64,000 nucleotides of DNA from Thuidium tamariscinum (lineage: Eukaryota; Streptophyta; Bryopsida; Hypnales; Thuidiaceae), in assembly GCA_947034885.2 (NCBI GenBank), contig OX344751.2, positions 36,445,582 to 36,509,581 on the forward strand. The letters run 5' to 3'. The stretch's first letter is position 1. Every line of letters starts with the position of its first letter. The notes beneath the pieces are model-generated. The model saw only the letters and a list, made by a program, of their open reading frames with translations. It ran no database searches and was not told the origin of the DNA. This document shows, piece by piece, positions 46,141 to 58,451 of the stretch. The translations under genes and the position numbers were made by a program.

Positions 46141-47646
46141 TTTGATGTATTGATAGTTTTAAAAGAAGCAATACAAAATTGTAGGTACATGATATACATC
46201 TTGTAGATAATTTAGTATGAAGTGGGGTGATTTTTGAAAAGTTATGTTATTGTTGTCATAATGTATTAGGGGGGATTATAAAGGATTGGGAAAGATTGTT
46301 AGTTTTCTAAAGGATGTTTGTATTGTAAAATTTATGTGGAGTATTTCACCCTTTAATACAGGATGGGAAGGATTGTTTGTTTTCTAAATGTCTATGTAGT
46401 AATATATATCTTGAGTATTTCACCTCTAAAATAGATGATGACGAGAAAGGTTCCACAAACTTATTTACTATAAAACTACTCATTCATTTGAACCAATGTT
46501 TGACTTTTAAAATTGACTTTACACTTTTAATGTGATGAATTTGATGAAATTGAGGTCATTAATATATATCCATTTACAAAGATATAAATATAAACATGCA
46601 AAATTCAAGAAAAGGATAATGACACTATAGGATTAATAGTGATGTCATTGATATTTTCAAATCAATATCTAGATGTTGATTTGTTTGTTATTGTTATTAT
46701 TACATTATAATCAACATATACTTCATATTTAGTAAAATATGCCCTATACTCCTATACAATGCCATGTTTTTGAATCCATATCTGAATATTGATTTGTTTA
46801 TTATTGTTATGTTATAATTGGTGAACACTCCATCTTTGATAAAATATGTCCAAAATAGCGCCATATATTCATTTAAATACGATTTCAATTCCTTTGAACA
46901 AATATGTATTTCCTTCCAAATTGCAACTTCCCTTGATAAAGTATCATGCATTGACGATGAACCTACTTGATTGGAAAGTTAAAATAAACAAGATAATTCA
47001 ATTCGTGAGGGAGTTCGCATACGCTACATGTACTGCAAAACGACACTTTCAAAGAATTCTAAACCCGACCCGTCTGTGAAAGCAAATACGTGGCAAATTT
47101 GTGTAGAGAGAAATATTGTCTCACCCACTCCTGCGACTCTTTAATCATATCATGTATTAATACCACAAATTTCACGTCTACAAAAATCAGAACTTGCTAT
47201 CACACATGACACCGTAGATTGTGAAACATTGACGGCTCTCGTATGCATAACTGGAAAAGTTACAGAGCATTGAGGTGCTCAGCTGATCACATGGGAAACA
47301 AGATCCTGAAGTTCAGTTACAAGCTGCATCAAAACCACAACCTCTACATACCTGAGTATATTAGATGAAGCTCAGGGTCCCGGGGAGCTGTATCATCTAC
47401 AAGAGCCAATAATACCAGACATTGCTTCATGGCACTACTGAAGCCGAACTAGAGATGAGCATAAAATGTCGCTGAGATCACTTCACTAGTTATGCTGAAG
47501 TCAACATAAAGTAATTGCTACGCTCAAAAACCACAACCTACAATCTGCTACCGATAACTAAAATCTGAAGTGGATGCCATACACCGGCTTCCAAGGAGCC
47601 AATTCAACCAGACCAAGACATGGACAGGCCCTTGCTTTGCGTAGGT
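46141..47646. other. 3' flank of ALY gene and intergenic DNA
   Basis: 46141-46950 is AT-rich, with a duplicated pair of ~70-bp sentences (TTTGTTTGTTATTGTTATTAT... and TTTGTTTATTATTGTTATGTT near 46680 and 46795). 47100-47646 is less AT-rich and probably contains the 3' UTR of the minus-strand ALY gene. I cannot place the poly(A) site. Confidence 0.4.
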
Positions 47647-49900
47647 TTAATTTGTCTGCATTGCTTCTGCGTGATATGTTTCTAAATCGGCATCCAGGTC
47701 TTCCACGGTCTTCTCTACAGCAGGGGCACCCCCTCGGCCTCCGCCCCTGCCTCCAGCACCTCGGCCTCCTGCACCTCGGCCACCACTTCTGCCTCCACCG
47801 CGTCCCCGGAAAGCACTACCGCCACCCCTGCCTCGGTCAGATCCTGGACCTCGGGCAAAAGGCACGCTGCGCAAAAATCACGTTTAATAAGAAGCTAATA
47901 CATTACCCAGGACATGGAAGTACCAGTCAGACACCAGCATATACTACAATAAATCGGCCATCAAAATTTGCTTAACTAAAAAAATATCCCCCAAATTACG
48001 AAGTTAGAAATCCTAGGTTTCCAAATTTAAGATAAAGAAGTTTCCAGCTCAAAGAGATCTCGAATTTCTCAGAAAATTCTACCATCCAGAGGCACCCAGC
48101 CATAAACCACCAGCCCCCAGTAGGATCACTTCAGATTTGATGTGCGAGGAACATATACTTACGCTTGTGAAGAAACCATACGCCCTCGACCAGCAACAAC
48201 TGCCAAGGCTCCGTTGCTTCGGGCGGCCGGAACAGGAGCAGAGTTAAGATTGGTGCCAATCATCTCGATCTTCATGGGCTTTCCGTCGAGCTGGACATTG
48301 TTATATCTCTTCACTGCGGCAACGGCATCGGGTTTCCGCGTGAATACCACCTCCGCAGTTCCCTGATTATAAACACAACTGATATTATAAACAAAAAGAG
48401 AAGATCCCAACGACATTCGCCCGCATCAGCAAGCTAAAATTGTGAGGCTTGGATGATTCAAACAATTGACCGCTTTCACTATCAACAAACAAAAGATCAT
48501 ACAAATGGTAGAGCACGTGATACCAAGGATATCTCACCTTAGAGCGACCACTTCGGTCATAATTAATGGAGCATCTCTTCAAGTCACCAACTTCCGCAAA
48601 CAGTTCCTGATTTGAGGCAAAGAAAAAAAAGCTGTAAGAATCGAAGTTGCAAACACAAGACACAGAGCCCTAGATGATCGGATTGCAGGTGGTAATGTAA
48701 GTGAACTAAATGTGAACGATTTAAAGGTATTAAATGATAAACAAAATGGACATACAAGTCAGAACCTAACAGAGAACAACGCAATCTGTAGTAGACTACT
48801 TGTTCTCCAAAATACAATAAATCCAACACCATCGTGCCTACGATTTCAATAACTGGCACAACACACTAGAAACAGCATAACGAAAAATTTCACGACGACT
48901 TAATTTTCTGACAGTAATATCGTGCAAGCTAACCTTGATGTCGTCATTTGAGACTCCATAATCAAGGTTCGATATGTACAATTTGGTCCCTGTCTCAATT
49001 CCTCCACCCACTCCTCTGCCGCCAGCGGGTACAACACGAGCGAAGTTGTCGTACATGTCATGCTGCCACGCGGAATCAGGAGCGCGGCGTACTGGCTGTT
49101 CACACGAAAAAAGAACATAATTGGAGGTTCGCACCACCCAGAAATTCCATCAGCACAAAAACGCTCACACACGCGCCAAACCCACCAACATGAAGAACAC
49201 ACAACAGAAAATGCAAACGCTGGCAGAAGAGGCGAGCCACATCCCGAAAATTTAAGATATGGATACCTCCTCCCAGGACAAGTGCGTCACAGTAGAGAAG
49301 CGCAATATGAAAGTGTCAAAGCGTTGATGGAATGGAATACATCAAAGTAGGCCCCCAGCATTCCAGCCGAAGATGAACTACAGGCACAGCACGTCCACAA
49401 GGCCTCCAACAGAAATCCACCCTTCCATTTTGACATCCAAAACACCAAACCCTGCTCCCCTTGCAACACCTTCCATATACAAGCTTGGCCGGGTGCTCAT
49501 ATCATACTCAAAAACGGTTCTCACTCAAGCTATCGCATCCTCACGTCTCTTTGTGCCTCATAATTTTTTTGATATTTTTTTGTCCTCTTATCCCTAATGA
49601 CTCTTTCAAAGTCTGCCATGGCCACTATGCGAATAAGCGAATAGGTGAATAAGGGAATGCCGCTTTTCTTGCCTTTGCGCTCGCGTAAGGCGTTGGCCGG
49701 GAAGTGGCCCGGCCCACTTGTCTACGGGTTGGCCCTGAGGTTTTAACTCCAGGGTAGCCCCCTCCAGCAGCAGCAGCAGCAGTCGCTCCTCCACGCCGAG
49801 GCGCAGCACCTGCGCCTCGGCCACCACCCCTCCCACCGCGGGTGGCACTCTTGTTCGTCTTAATAAGGTCGTCCAAAGACATGTCCAATGCGCTCGTCAT
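47647..49900 (-). CDS. ALY: ALY/REF (THO complex subunit 4) mRNA export adaptor
   Basis: A 292-aa nuclear RNA-binding adaptor of the TREX complex, linking spliced mRNA to the export receptor. Exons (minus): 49673-49900, 48934-49095, 48538-48606, 48163-48362 and 47647-47866. Intron 1 has a GC donor (AAG|GCAAGA); the others are GT-AG. The protein starts [18 protein letters not shown], the N-terminal helix conserved in ALY. An RGG-rich stretch (about 20-45) precedes the RRM (about 113-190) with [12 protein letters not shown] (RNP2-type) and GTAEVVFT (RNP1-type). A second RGG-rich region (about 225-265) follows. The end, [19 protein letters not shown], is the conserved C-terminal helix. The upstream ATG at 49912 is in frame, but the family N terminus favours 49900. 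Confidence 0.95.
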
Positions 49901-50340
49901 GATGTTTACCAAACCCTCGTCGGAACCGAAACCCTAGCCTTGATCCTCGTCGCACCAGCAGTCCTCAATATCAAAACCTGTACCTATCACCAAAACTATC
50001 ACCAGCCGTTGCAAGAACCTCCGAACGATTCGACGAACTCGATCACCAGCAAATACCTCGTCCAAAACTCTCAAAGTCGAAACCCTAACCAACCAAAAAT
50101 CCTGGAACCAAATATTCGACGAGGTCGGAGAAGAAACCTAGAAAGTAGTCAGGCGCGGAATACGACAACAGCCGATTTCTTGTGTAGCGGTTCGGCTCGG
50201 AGACGAAAACGGAGCAGAAACCAAACGAGGCGTCACGCCTTGGTTTCGACGCAAACAAGTGAAGAGACGGAATAGAATAACGAGGTTGAGGCAAATGTTT
50301 TTTTGAATGAAAAAAAGCGGCAGAGAGGAGAGAAGATGAT
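49901..50340 (-). promoter_or_regulatory. ALY upstream region / probable 5' UTR
   Basis: GC-richer than the flanks, with CT-rich tracts on the minus strand and AAACCCTA words (for example near 49920 and 50080) often found in promoters of plant translation and housekeeping genes. The minus-strand frame 50085-50516 lacks any domain, so I treat it as untranslated. Confidence 0.45.
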
Positions 50341-51244
50341 ACTTTGCGGCTACAGCGGACATCAAAGAGAGTGAGAAGCGGGGGAAACGGCGACGCAGCA
50401 GCAAGCTCAGGCAGTATCAGAGCACGAGAGCAGCAAGGAAAATACACACAGACAAAGGCGTACAGACAGGCTAGAGAAGAAGAAGGAGTCTCGTCAAGAC
50501 CCTCATCCGCATTCACGATGCACGAGGTTTCTGTTCACTTTTCGTTCATCCATGAGTAGGAGTCTCGTCAAGACCTCATCCATATTCAAGCGGAAAACTG
50601 GCGTTCCTATTCATGTTTTGTTCATCCAAGAGAATTCTGTTTCCGTTTCATTCATCGAGAAGAGGGAGTTTACTAAGTCATCCGTCCGCAAGGCCGGACA
50701 AAGCTTCGGTTTCTGTTTCGTTCATCCAGTGGATGAAAACTCTCGCCTTTCGTTCGTTTACTTCTGCATCCAGTCTCACTCAAAATTGATTTTGACGGAA
50801 ATTGTTTTTTTGTTGGGAATTGTTGCCACCAATGCGGTAATTTATGATATGATGTCGGTCATTGGTCAACTAAGAGACGTCCCCCTCCATGCCCCAGCTG
50901 AATTAATAAATACTCTGTAATAAATAAGACACGTAATTTGTGCAGGCACCTTCCAAAATTGAGAAAAAAAAGGAGGAAAAGAAAACTTTAACATGCATAT
51001 GATATATGAAACACATCTGGAATATATATGGGTATGATATATGGAATATGAATGTTTCATGCAAAATACTAATATGCTTGAGTACATGTCTGAGATATCG
51101 GATATAGTGCTATAATATGGAATATAGATGTGATAAATGAAACATAGATATGATCTGATATACAGGTATGTATACAAGATATGGGATATGGTTGTTAATC
51201 CTATGTCAATTGCTATCTAGCATGTGCAAAAAAACATATAGATA
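50341..51244. other. Intergenic with short imperfect repeats
   Basis: 50485-50740 contains repeated words (GTCTCGTCAAGACC with CTCATCC, and TTTCTGTTxxCxTTTCGTTCATCCA) in three or four imperfect copies. 50995-51190 is a decayed array of ATGATATATGGAATATG-like words. No gene was recognised. Confidence 0.5.
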
Positions 51245-51538
51245 AGGTAGGGGGCTCTAAAAGCGACCCTTTACCAGCTGACTTGCATTTTGAGGAAGCT
51301 AAATTTCTTAAAGCAATTTTTAGTAAACTTTTGTGGTAAGAAAAATGGAATTGGCATCGAATTCAAGTCATTTCATATTTTTGGGACCTTCATGAAATTA
51401 GTTATGAATTTTTTAAGTTGAAAACACAGCGGTTTCTAAAAGCAACCCCTTGCTGAAATGTACATTTCTAGTACATATTACAGGCAAAATCTACCAGATC
51501 ACTTTTAGAGACAGGGTCACAATTATAGCCCCCTACCT
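51245..51538. mobile_element. AGGTAGGGGGCT MITE (294 bp)
   Basis: The TIRs are AGGTAGGGGGCTCTAAAAGCGACCC and the inverse of AGGTAGGGGGCTATAATTGTGACCC, with TA on both sides (51243-51244 and 51539-51540). It is non-coding. Confidence 0.85.
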
Positions 51539-52824
51539 TATGGAGGGTAATGAAAATACAAATATAGGGAGTTACAAATCCATTTATTTGAGTGAGTAGA
51601 TGACATTGTATCACTCTCCTCTCAAGGAGAGATAAACACTCATTTACTATCTCGTCCAATTTTTTTTATTTAATATTTTAATTTTCAATGTAGTCTAATG
51701 TGCAATCTTTTTGACATTCTATACAATTTATTTTAACCTTTAAACTACTAAGAGAATGTTTTAGGTTCCTTCAAATGACTTTGGGGAAGCTTATGGAATA
51801 GGAAAAAAAATTCATTCAAAGTCTTGGAAGAATTACTTGAATGCATTTTAAGTGAATAGAATTAGATATCCCCAAATTGTCGTATATTTTGACTTTTCTA
51901 CATAAAAAGATGTTCAATCCATTAATTCACTGCCTAAGGGATCAAAAGTGTCTTTACATAATCACAAAGTCCAATTTGAAATGCCATATATTATCATTAA
52001 ATATCCAAACTTGATAAAAAAAATTGTTGCAAAAATTGTACTCTCTCTTTTAATTAGGTGGTACAATTTTAAGATCAATCTAAGATGCAATTGATTTTTT
52101 TGGAGTCATTCAATGTTCATGGGAGCTTGCATCGCAAAGGACTATAATGTGAGCCTAAGAGTATGAGCTCATGAGCCTAAAAGACTATTCACCTATAGTA
52201 CAAGTGTCTTCATTATAGAAACCTTCTATAATTATAATACAACTATGTTATAGACACTTATATTATAGGTGTTTATATTTTAAGCACCTTCAATAGTTGT
52301 GGGATACCTACTTATATACATACTCAAGGCTCATATGCTCACATTTTTATACTCACATACTAGCACCGTTGTAGGAATTTTAAGGGGATCTATACTATTA
52401 TATCACCATTTTACAGAGTATATAAATATCTACCTTTGTTGTTCATCAATAATTATTGAAGTGTCTAGAGGTTGTACATTACATTTCAAACACCTTGATA
52501 GTTTCCTACAATAAGTGCCTTTGATTTGTTGTTCCTTTTGAAATCCATATTCAATGTAGATAGTGTAATAAAAAATTTATGGTGATCAAAAGTGTTTTAA
52601 ATGTTTGGAAGCAATTCAAAGTCTAAAGTTTGAACATTTTTGGATTACATGTGTGACTTAAAAGCATTTTATTAGGGTTTCAACTTTAGATGTGTTTTTT
52701 TTGCAACTTTTCTTGCTATTTTTTGACATTTCCCAATCATTTTGTAGACACAATTTGTCAATTCAATGATATTTTCACCAACATTTTTGTATGCTACTTT
52801 TGAAGTACAATACTTCATAGTTTA
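51539..52824. other. Intergenic, no recognisable gene
   Basis: AT-rich. 52190-52320 has short repeats of TTATA-GTGTxTATA/CACCTATAG type around the word TTATAG. Open frame 52299-52514 has no domain. Confidence 0.35.
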
Positions 52825-53739
52825 ATCCCCAAAGGACCATTGTTCCTTTGGTGGACAAATGGAATTTCAAGCATGTACCTACAATCACAACTTTTTTTTG
52901 AATTTTTTGAATTTTTTTTAAATAGAAAAATTGATTAGTTTGATGGGAATATAATTTTTTTTCAATCGGCGCTCGAGAACCAAATTATGTTCAAATAAGC
53001 TCAAAATAGGGGAGAAGGGGATGTCCAAAAATAATGATTTGATTTGATTTTTAAATTAAAAAAAATTCTCATAGATTATATATTTTTTCTACATAGAAAC
53101 CTTTGATTCAATCCATATGGAATTGTCATGAGAAACTTATAGACAATCTTGTTTTTTGGATAATTTAATCATCTTCTTGAAAAAATAATTTGTAGAATCA
53201 AAAAATAACTTCAACCATTTTTTAATGCAATCCTTACTATCTAGAAAAAAAAGGTTCGACTTGGATTATTTTTCTTGCTAGAACAATATCAACATTGAAA
53301 TTAATGCATCTTAATTCCATCATAGAGATATTGATGATTTAAACTTTCTTTCTATCTTGTATCTAATTCTATTTAATAAAATTTTAAAGAATAAAAATTA
53401 AGTTTCTTTGTATTTCTTTTTTTCCTTGATTCTCAATTCAATCTTCCACCATAAATATTTAAAGCTCAAAACTTTGTAGTGCAAAAATTCAAGTTAAAAA
53501 GGTTCAAGGTCAAATAATCCAATCCTCCAACGTATTGAAAAACTTGTTTTTTCACTTTAATTGCAAATATCTTACAATTTGTGCAATCAAAATTTTTGAA
53601 ACCTTTTCCATATATTCTCATATTAAAAGTTAGGTGAAAGATCCTAACCATAGGTTTTCAAATTTTTTTTCTTTGCTATAAAATGGCAATTTTAAATGTG
53701 TTTTTTTTAATAGAAATAAAGCCTTGATCCTTTAGGGAT
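52825..53739 (-). mobile_element. ACCCCTAAAGG-family element, reverse orientation (915 bp)
   Basis: The ends are ATCCCCAAAGGACCATTG and the inverse of ATCCCTAAAGGATCAAGGC, with TA flanks (52823-52824 and 53740-53741). The diagnostic interior word appears reversed (GATCCTAACCATAGGTTTTC near 53640), so it lies opposite to 31426-32347. Confidence 0.8.
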
Positions 53740-54129
53740 TAACATTTTCATTGGAGTAGGTTAAAAGAAATTGAATTTCACCTTCAAATGTATTGCTAGG
53801 AGAATTTCATAATCCTTTTTTAACACCAAGACATTATGATCATATAATATATGTAGCCAAATGACCCTAAATTTAATTCTTGTCATCTACAATGCATACA
53901 CTATAAGATTATATGATTGAGATTTCTATACTTTAGTATCATTTTGGACTCCAACACTTTAAAGGCAATGAATTTTTTATATTTAAAATGGCCTTGGGCT
54001 TTGAAGATTTAATGATAGAATGTTCAATCCATAAATCATTGTGAAATATATTATGGTGACTTTAATCTCCTTGATGTTAATGTGTGTTTGAATCATTGAA
54101 TTTATTGTTTTTGAATTTAAGTCCAATTA
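53740..54129. other. Intergenic between two TIR elements
   Basis: About 390 bp of AT-rich DNA. No feature recognised. Confidence 0.4.
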
Positions 54130-54930
54130 ACCTTTGAAAGGATCAAGACCATTCTTTCATTAAAAATCACTCAAAACAACTATTTTTGTTGCACTCATTG
54201 AAGAAAATAATGTTTTTCTTAGAATCAAACCATAAGACCTTGTATTTACTTGTTTTAGATCAAGTAGTACAAATTTCATGAAGTTTAACTACATGGATTG
54301 GAAGATGTAGGCATCCAAAGTTTTAAAAAAAATTTGAATATTAGTTTGCAATTTTAGATGACTTTCACTACCATTTGTGGAATTTTTACACTATGAACTT
54401 GGAATTGAAGTTTTTACTTATTAAAGAATTGAATTGAAAGCTTAAGAAAAAAAAATTCAAAAAAACACATGCTTGATTTGTCATTCTTTAAAACATTATT
54501 AAATAGAACTAGGCCAAGATTGAAAAACTACATTCAAAAGTGAATCCTATTTATTGTTTTTTCAAGAAGATGCTCAAATTCCCTCTAAATCAAGATTGCT
54601 CATCATTTTCACATGACTATTTCAAATGCCACAATGAATCACAAAGCTTCACATGTAGACAAAAATGTGAACTTAAAGATAAAGATTAAAAGTTCAATTT
54701 CAAATTTTTTATTTTTGTGGATTTTTTTATATCCAATGACATAAAATTGTATTAAAAATAATATAATGTTTGCTCTTCTGCACTAATTGAAATAAAAATT
54801 ATAATCCTACAAATCTAATTAAAGTTTTCTATTTCATCAAAAAAAAATTTTAATTTTAAAAAATATTGAAATCATAAGAACCTATCTAAATCTATTTTGT
54901 CTCCTAGAAGGACAATAGGCTTGTAGGGGT
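54130..54930 (+). mobile_element. ACCCCTAAAGG-family element (801 bp)
   Basis: The left end is ACCTTTGAAAGGATCAAGACC, preceded by TA. The right end is GGACAATAGGCTTGTAGGGGT, followed by TG. The interior words AGAATCAAACCATAAGACCTTG and TTTCATGAAGTTTAACTACA match the other members, more diverged. Confidence 0.75.
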
Positions 54931-57529
54931 TGATGAAATGAATAAAAGAAGTCTTGATTTTCTATCTATAAAAAGTCATGACAAATTTTATTTTCTATAA
55001 TATTGTAGACCATTATGTACATGTAGAAAAAAATTAGATTCTTTTTAGCATATTTTGTATTTAATTCAATTTTTTCTTTATTCCTTAAATTAACCACAGT
55101 ATTTTCAAAATCTGAAAAAAAATTCTAAAAATGTTTTGACTCATAGAAGACATGTGCCTCCATCTCTGAAAATAAATGTAAACTTTTAAGCACATATTGA
55201 TATGGAATGAAAAAAATACAGAATGGAAGGATTTTGAAGGTTTAACTCTATGGTCTTAGGCCCATCCTTTTAGGGTTGTTATAGATTTAGAATTTGAATA
55301 AGAAAAATCTTCATTTTTTAAATTTCTATTTTATGTATATATAAATATAAATTGAACTTTGCACAAAATATCATAATCCATCAAATAACCATTGAATATT
55401 CTCATAATTGAAAACAAGATTGAAATTGTTTATTAAACATACCTACACAGACTTGTTGCAGTGTAACATTGATTGAACTTAGGAGAAAATGGATTGGATG
55501 AAATATATTTTGGATGAAAACGTGATTGTTTTTGTGACATTGGGTTGTGATAGGGATTGTGACCATATTTGGATGTATCACATCCATTTAAAAGAATTTC
55601 TACAATAAATGATCATATATGTTTATCATCAACCAATTGGATGTTAACTTTCTTATTGGATATTAACCATTTGAAATGAATAATACACATTCATTCAAAA
55701 ATTCAATCATTTTTTGGGTAGATTCTCTTTGAGATTGATCTCTTGCTTTAGGATTAATCACCTTTCAAATTTTGTATTGAAAAACAATGTGACGAAAAGT
55801 GGCCGTCATAGTTTTTTATTAATTTTCCTACCCCCTTCCTCATCAGAAAAATCAACAGCCATTGGATTTGAATTAAAAAAAATCCCACCCCCCCTCCAAG
55901 AAAAATCAACAACTGTCGGATATCGATACGGTACAGCATACGATACATGATACGATACAAAATATGGATACGGATATAATATACGAGTACTGATATTGAA
56001 TGTCATTTATCCCATATTCTTTGTCTCCCAACCTACCCTCTCAAAATTATAAGAGGGTGAGGAGAGGGGGGATTTATAAGTTTAAACAATTTTAAAATTT
56101 AAAATTTAATACTTATATCAGATTGGGTGGGGAAGGGGGTTAAAAAAGTTTAAAATTAAAAATTTAATGTTTAAATCAGATTTGGAGGGGGGGCATCAAT
56201 TTTTAAATTTTTTTAGTTTTTGAGCTCATTGTGACACAGTTTGTCACAATGACAATGAGCTCAAAAGAGGCAGTCACTGCCTCATATTCAAATTTTGTAT
56301 TGAAAAACTCTTTTAATATAAGATAGAGCCTTCAACTCATCTTGAATAATTGAGCTAGATTTGGATAAGAAGATTATTTTTTTTAAAGTGTATGACATAA
56401 ATTATAAGGTAGATTAGGCATCTAACTTTTGACCCCATCTCCACTATTGCATCCATCCAAATCCACTTGTTGGCTTTGTCCTTAGACAAAGACTATGGCA
56501 ATGACTTTGTAGTGAGTTTTGCTTCATAGTTTCCAAATCTTATCTACTTCCACATTCACACTGCAGAACATGGTCGGCATTCACACCATAGTCATACAAA
56601 TCCTAGTATAGACTTGACACAATCAATTAGCTTTCTATTCCCTAACGATGTGGTCATTGATGTAATTGAGTTGTTGTTTTTGTGGTTGTGGGTATACTTT
56701 TGGCACTAAAAGATTTGTTGAATACTCCATTGAATTGTATAGTGAATAAAATCATTCTCAAATTCATTATTTACAGAATAGTTTATTCACCATACATGGC
56801 TTGCAAACAAAAATTGAAAATGATGTTTTTAAAGAGGATATTATAAGTGCATAATTTTTTAGATTTTGAAATTGTACAAAACAATGATAAAATATCGATG
56901 GTTGCACCTAATAAAAATAGTTTATTTGTTGCACCTAGTGAAGATATCATCCAAAGGAATCTTCAAAGACAAACTTAATTTTCCAACATTATTTTTTTGT
57001 CATCTTCAAAATGATAAAATATATAATAATTTCACTAATAATAAAATAGAAAAATAGAAAATATTGGATAAAATTCATGATTTCACTAAAAATATTCAAA
57101 ACATTTAATGTAAAGCAACATAAAATTGTACAATTGTACATTTAAAGAAAAATTCAATGATTTTTTGCCAACAACTTACAATCAATTAAAGTAAATAGTT
57201 CCAATATTCATTTCCTAAAGTGAAATCATGTTTATTAGTTTCATCAATATTTATTTTCTATTTAAATAAATAAATTGAATTTCCATTCTATCTACTATCA
57301 ATAAACTAATATTATTGCTTACCTAGAACAGAGCCTTATAGTCACACCATTCTTGTTTTTTTATACAATTTTCATGTATTAATTCCAACTTGGATAATAG
57401 ATGTTTATGACTCCAATTATAAATAGTTTTGAAATTTTTGTTGGGCAGAGCACTTAAAAAATTCCTATAAATTATAATTTTAATTGGAAAATTGTAATTC
57501 CACTTGGATTTGATTCTGAAACAAGCATA
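54931..57529. other. Intergenic, several small repeats
   Basis: No gene. 55795-55990 is an inverted relative of 4010-4190 and ends in GATACG-type hexamer repeats (55919-55985). 56080-56205 holds two ~80-bp tandem copies of an AATTTAAxxTTTATATCAGATTxGG sentence. 56222-56265 is a palindrome (GAGCTCATTGTGACA facing TGTCACAATGACAATGAGCTC). Open frame 56866-57057 is AT-rich and unsupported. Confidence 0.45.
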
Positions 57530-57797
57530 AGGTAGAAGGCTCTTAAATGGAGTAGGTTCTAAAATGGTGCCCTATCTTAAATGTACAGTTCTTGTACATG
57601 TTGCTTTTTCATAGCCTTCAATAGTGTATTGACTGTGTACATTTTAGCTAGGGGAGCCCTATGTCCTTTCAACTTCAAAATTTGATAACTAATTCAAAAA
57701 AGCTCAGAAAAATATGAAATGACTTGGGTTAGATGTCAATTGTACTTGTCTTTCAAGGAAAATTTACTGAAAAATATTATTTCTAGAAGCTTTACCT
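57530..57797. mobile_element. Diverged AGGTAGxAGGCT element
   Basis: The left end AGGTAGAAGGCTCTTAAATGG resembles the end of 51245-51538 and is preceded by TA. The right end, GAAGCTTTACCT, is weaker. The shared interior word TGTACAGTTCTTGTACATG supports the relation. Confidence 0.45.
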
Positions 57798-57832
57798 CCT
57801 TGAGGGCTGAAACAAAATTCGCATAGACCTTA

Positions 57833-58189
57833 AGGTAGGAACACCCATAACCGTCACTGCACCCATAACTGGCAAGTAGAGTGCCCTTAAACTGTTTTTA
57901 AGAGTACCTCAAAACTAGCACTCATTCTTAATTTTGATTGGTAGACTCTGAATTTTTTAGATTTTGTTGTGAGAATCAAGGTAGATTTACTAGAGTGTGG
58001 TATAGGGTGCCCTAGTTAGTTCAACTTTGAAAATTCATAGAAATTAGATGCTTTGTCCAAAAATTCTAATTTTTTTTTTTGAAAATTCATGATTTTCAGT
58101 TGCTAATACTGTTAAAATACTTTTATCAGAAAAAGAGACCTTTAAGTCTACTGAATTTCTTATTTTGACGGTTATGGGTGTTCCTACCT
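57833..58189. mobile_element. AGGTAGGAACACCC MITE upstream of SPT4 (357 bp)
   Basis: The TIRs are AGGTAGGAACACCCATAACC plus GTC and their exact inverse, with TA on both sides (57831-57832 and 58190-58191). It ends 262 bp before the SPT4 start codon, so it probably lies in the promoter. Confidence 0.9.
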
Positions 58190-58451
58190 TAGTACCTTAC
58201 ACTTCTGAAAACTCTGTGCCCATCCTTCTTTTGGCCTCAAGTGTTGATGGTGAGTACCTGCGATTATTATTAGTTTGAATGTTTTTTTAATTTCTCGTCG
58301 AGAATTACATTCGCAAGTCGAACCTCTCGAGCCCAAAGCCCTTCTTTCTCGTTTTCCGCCTGCTCCCTTTCACTGATCGCCTGCCGATTTCAAGCTTCAC
58401 TCAATCAATCACTAGTTTGCACAGAACGTTACTTCTTGCAGGAGGGTAGAG

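Noticed and set aside
50085-50516. 143-codon minus-strand open frame upstream of ALY
   Set aside because: It lies in the probable promoter/5' UTR, is low-complexity (Ser/Leu/Phe-rich), and has no domain. The real ALY start and N terminus are downstream.
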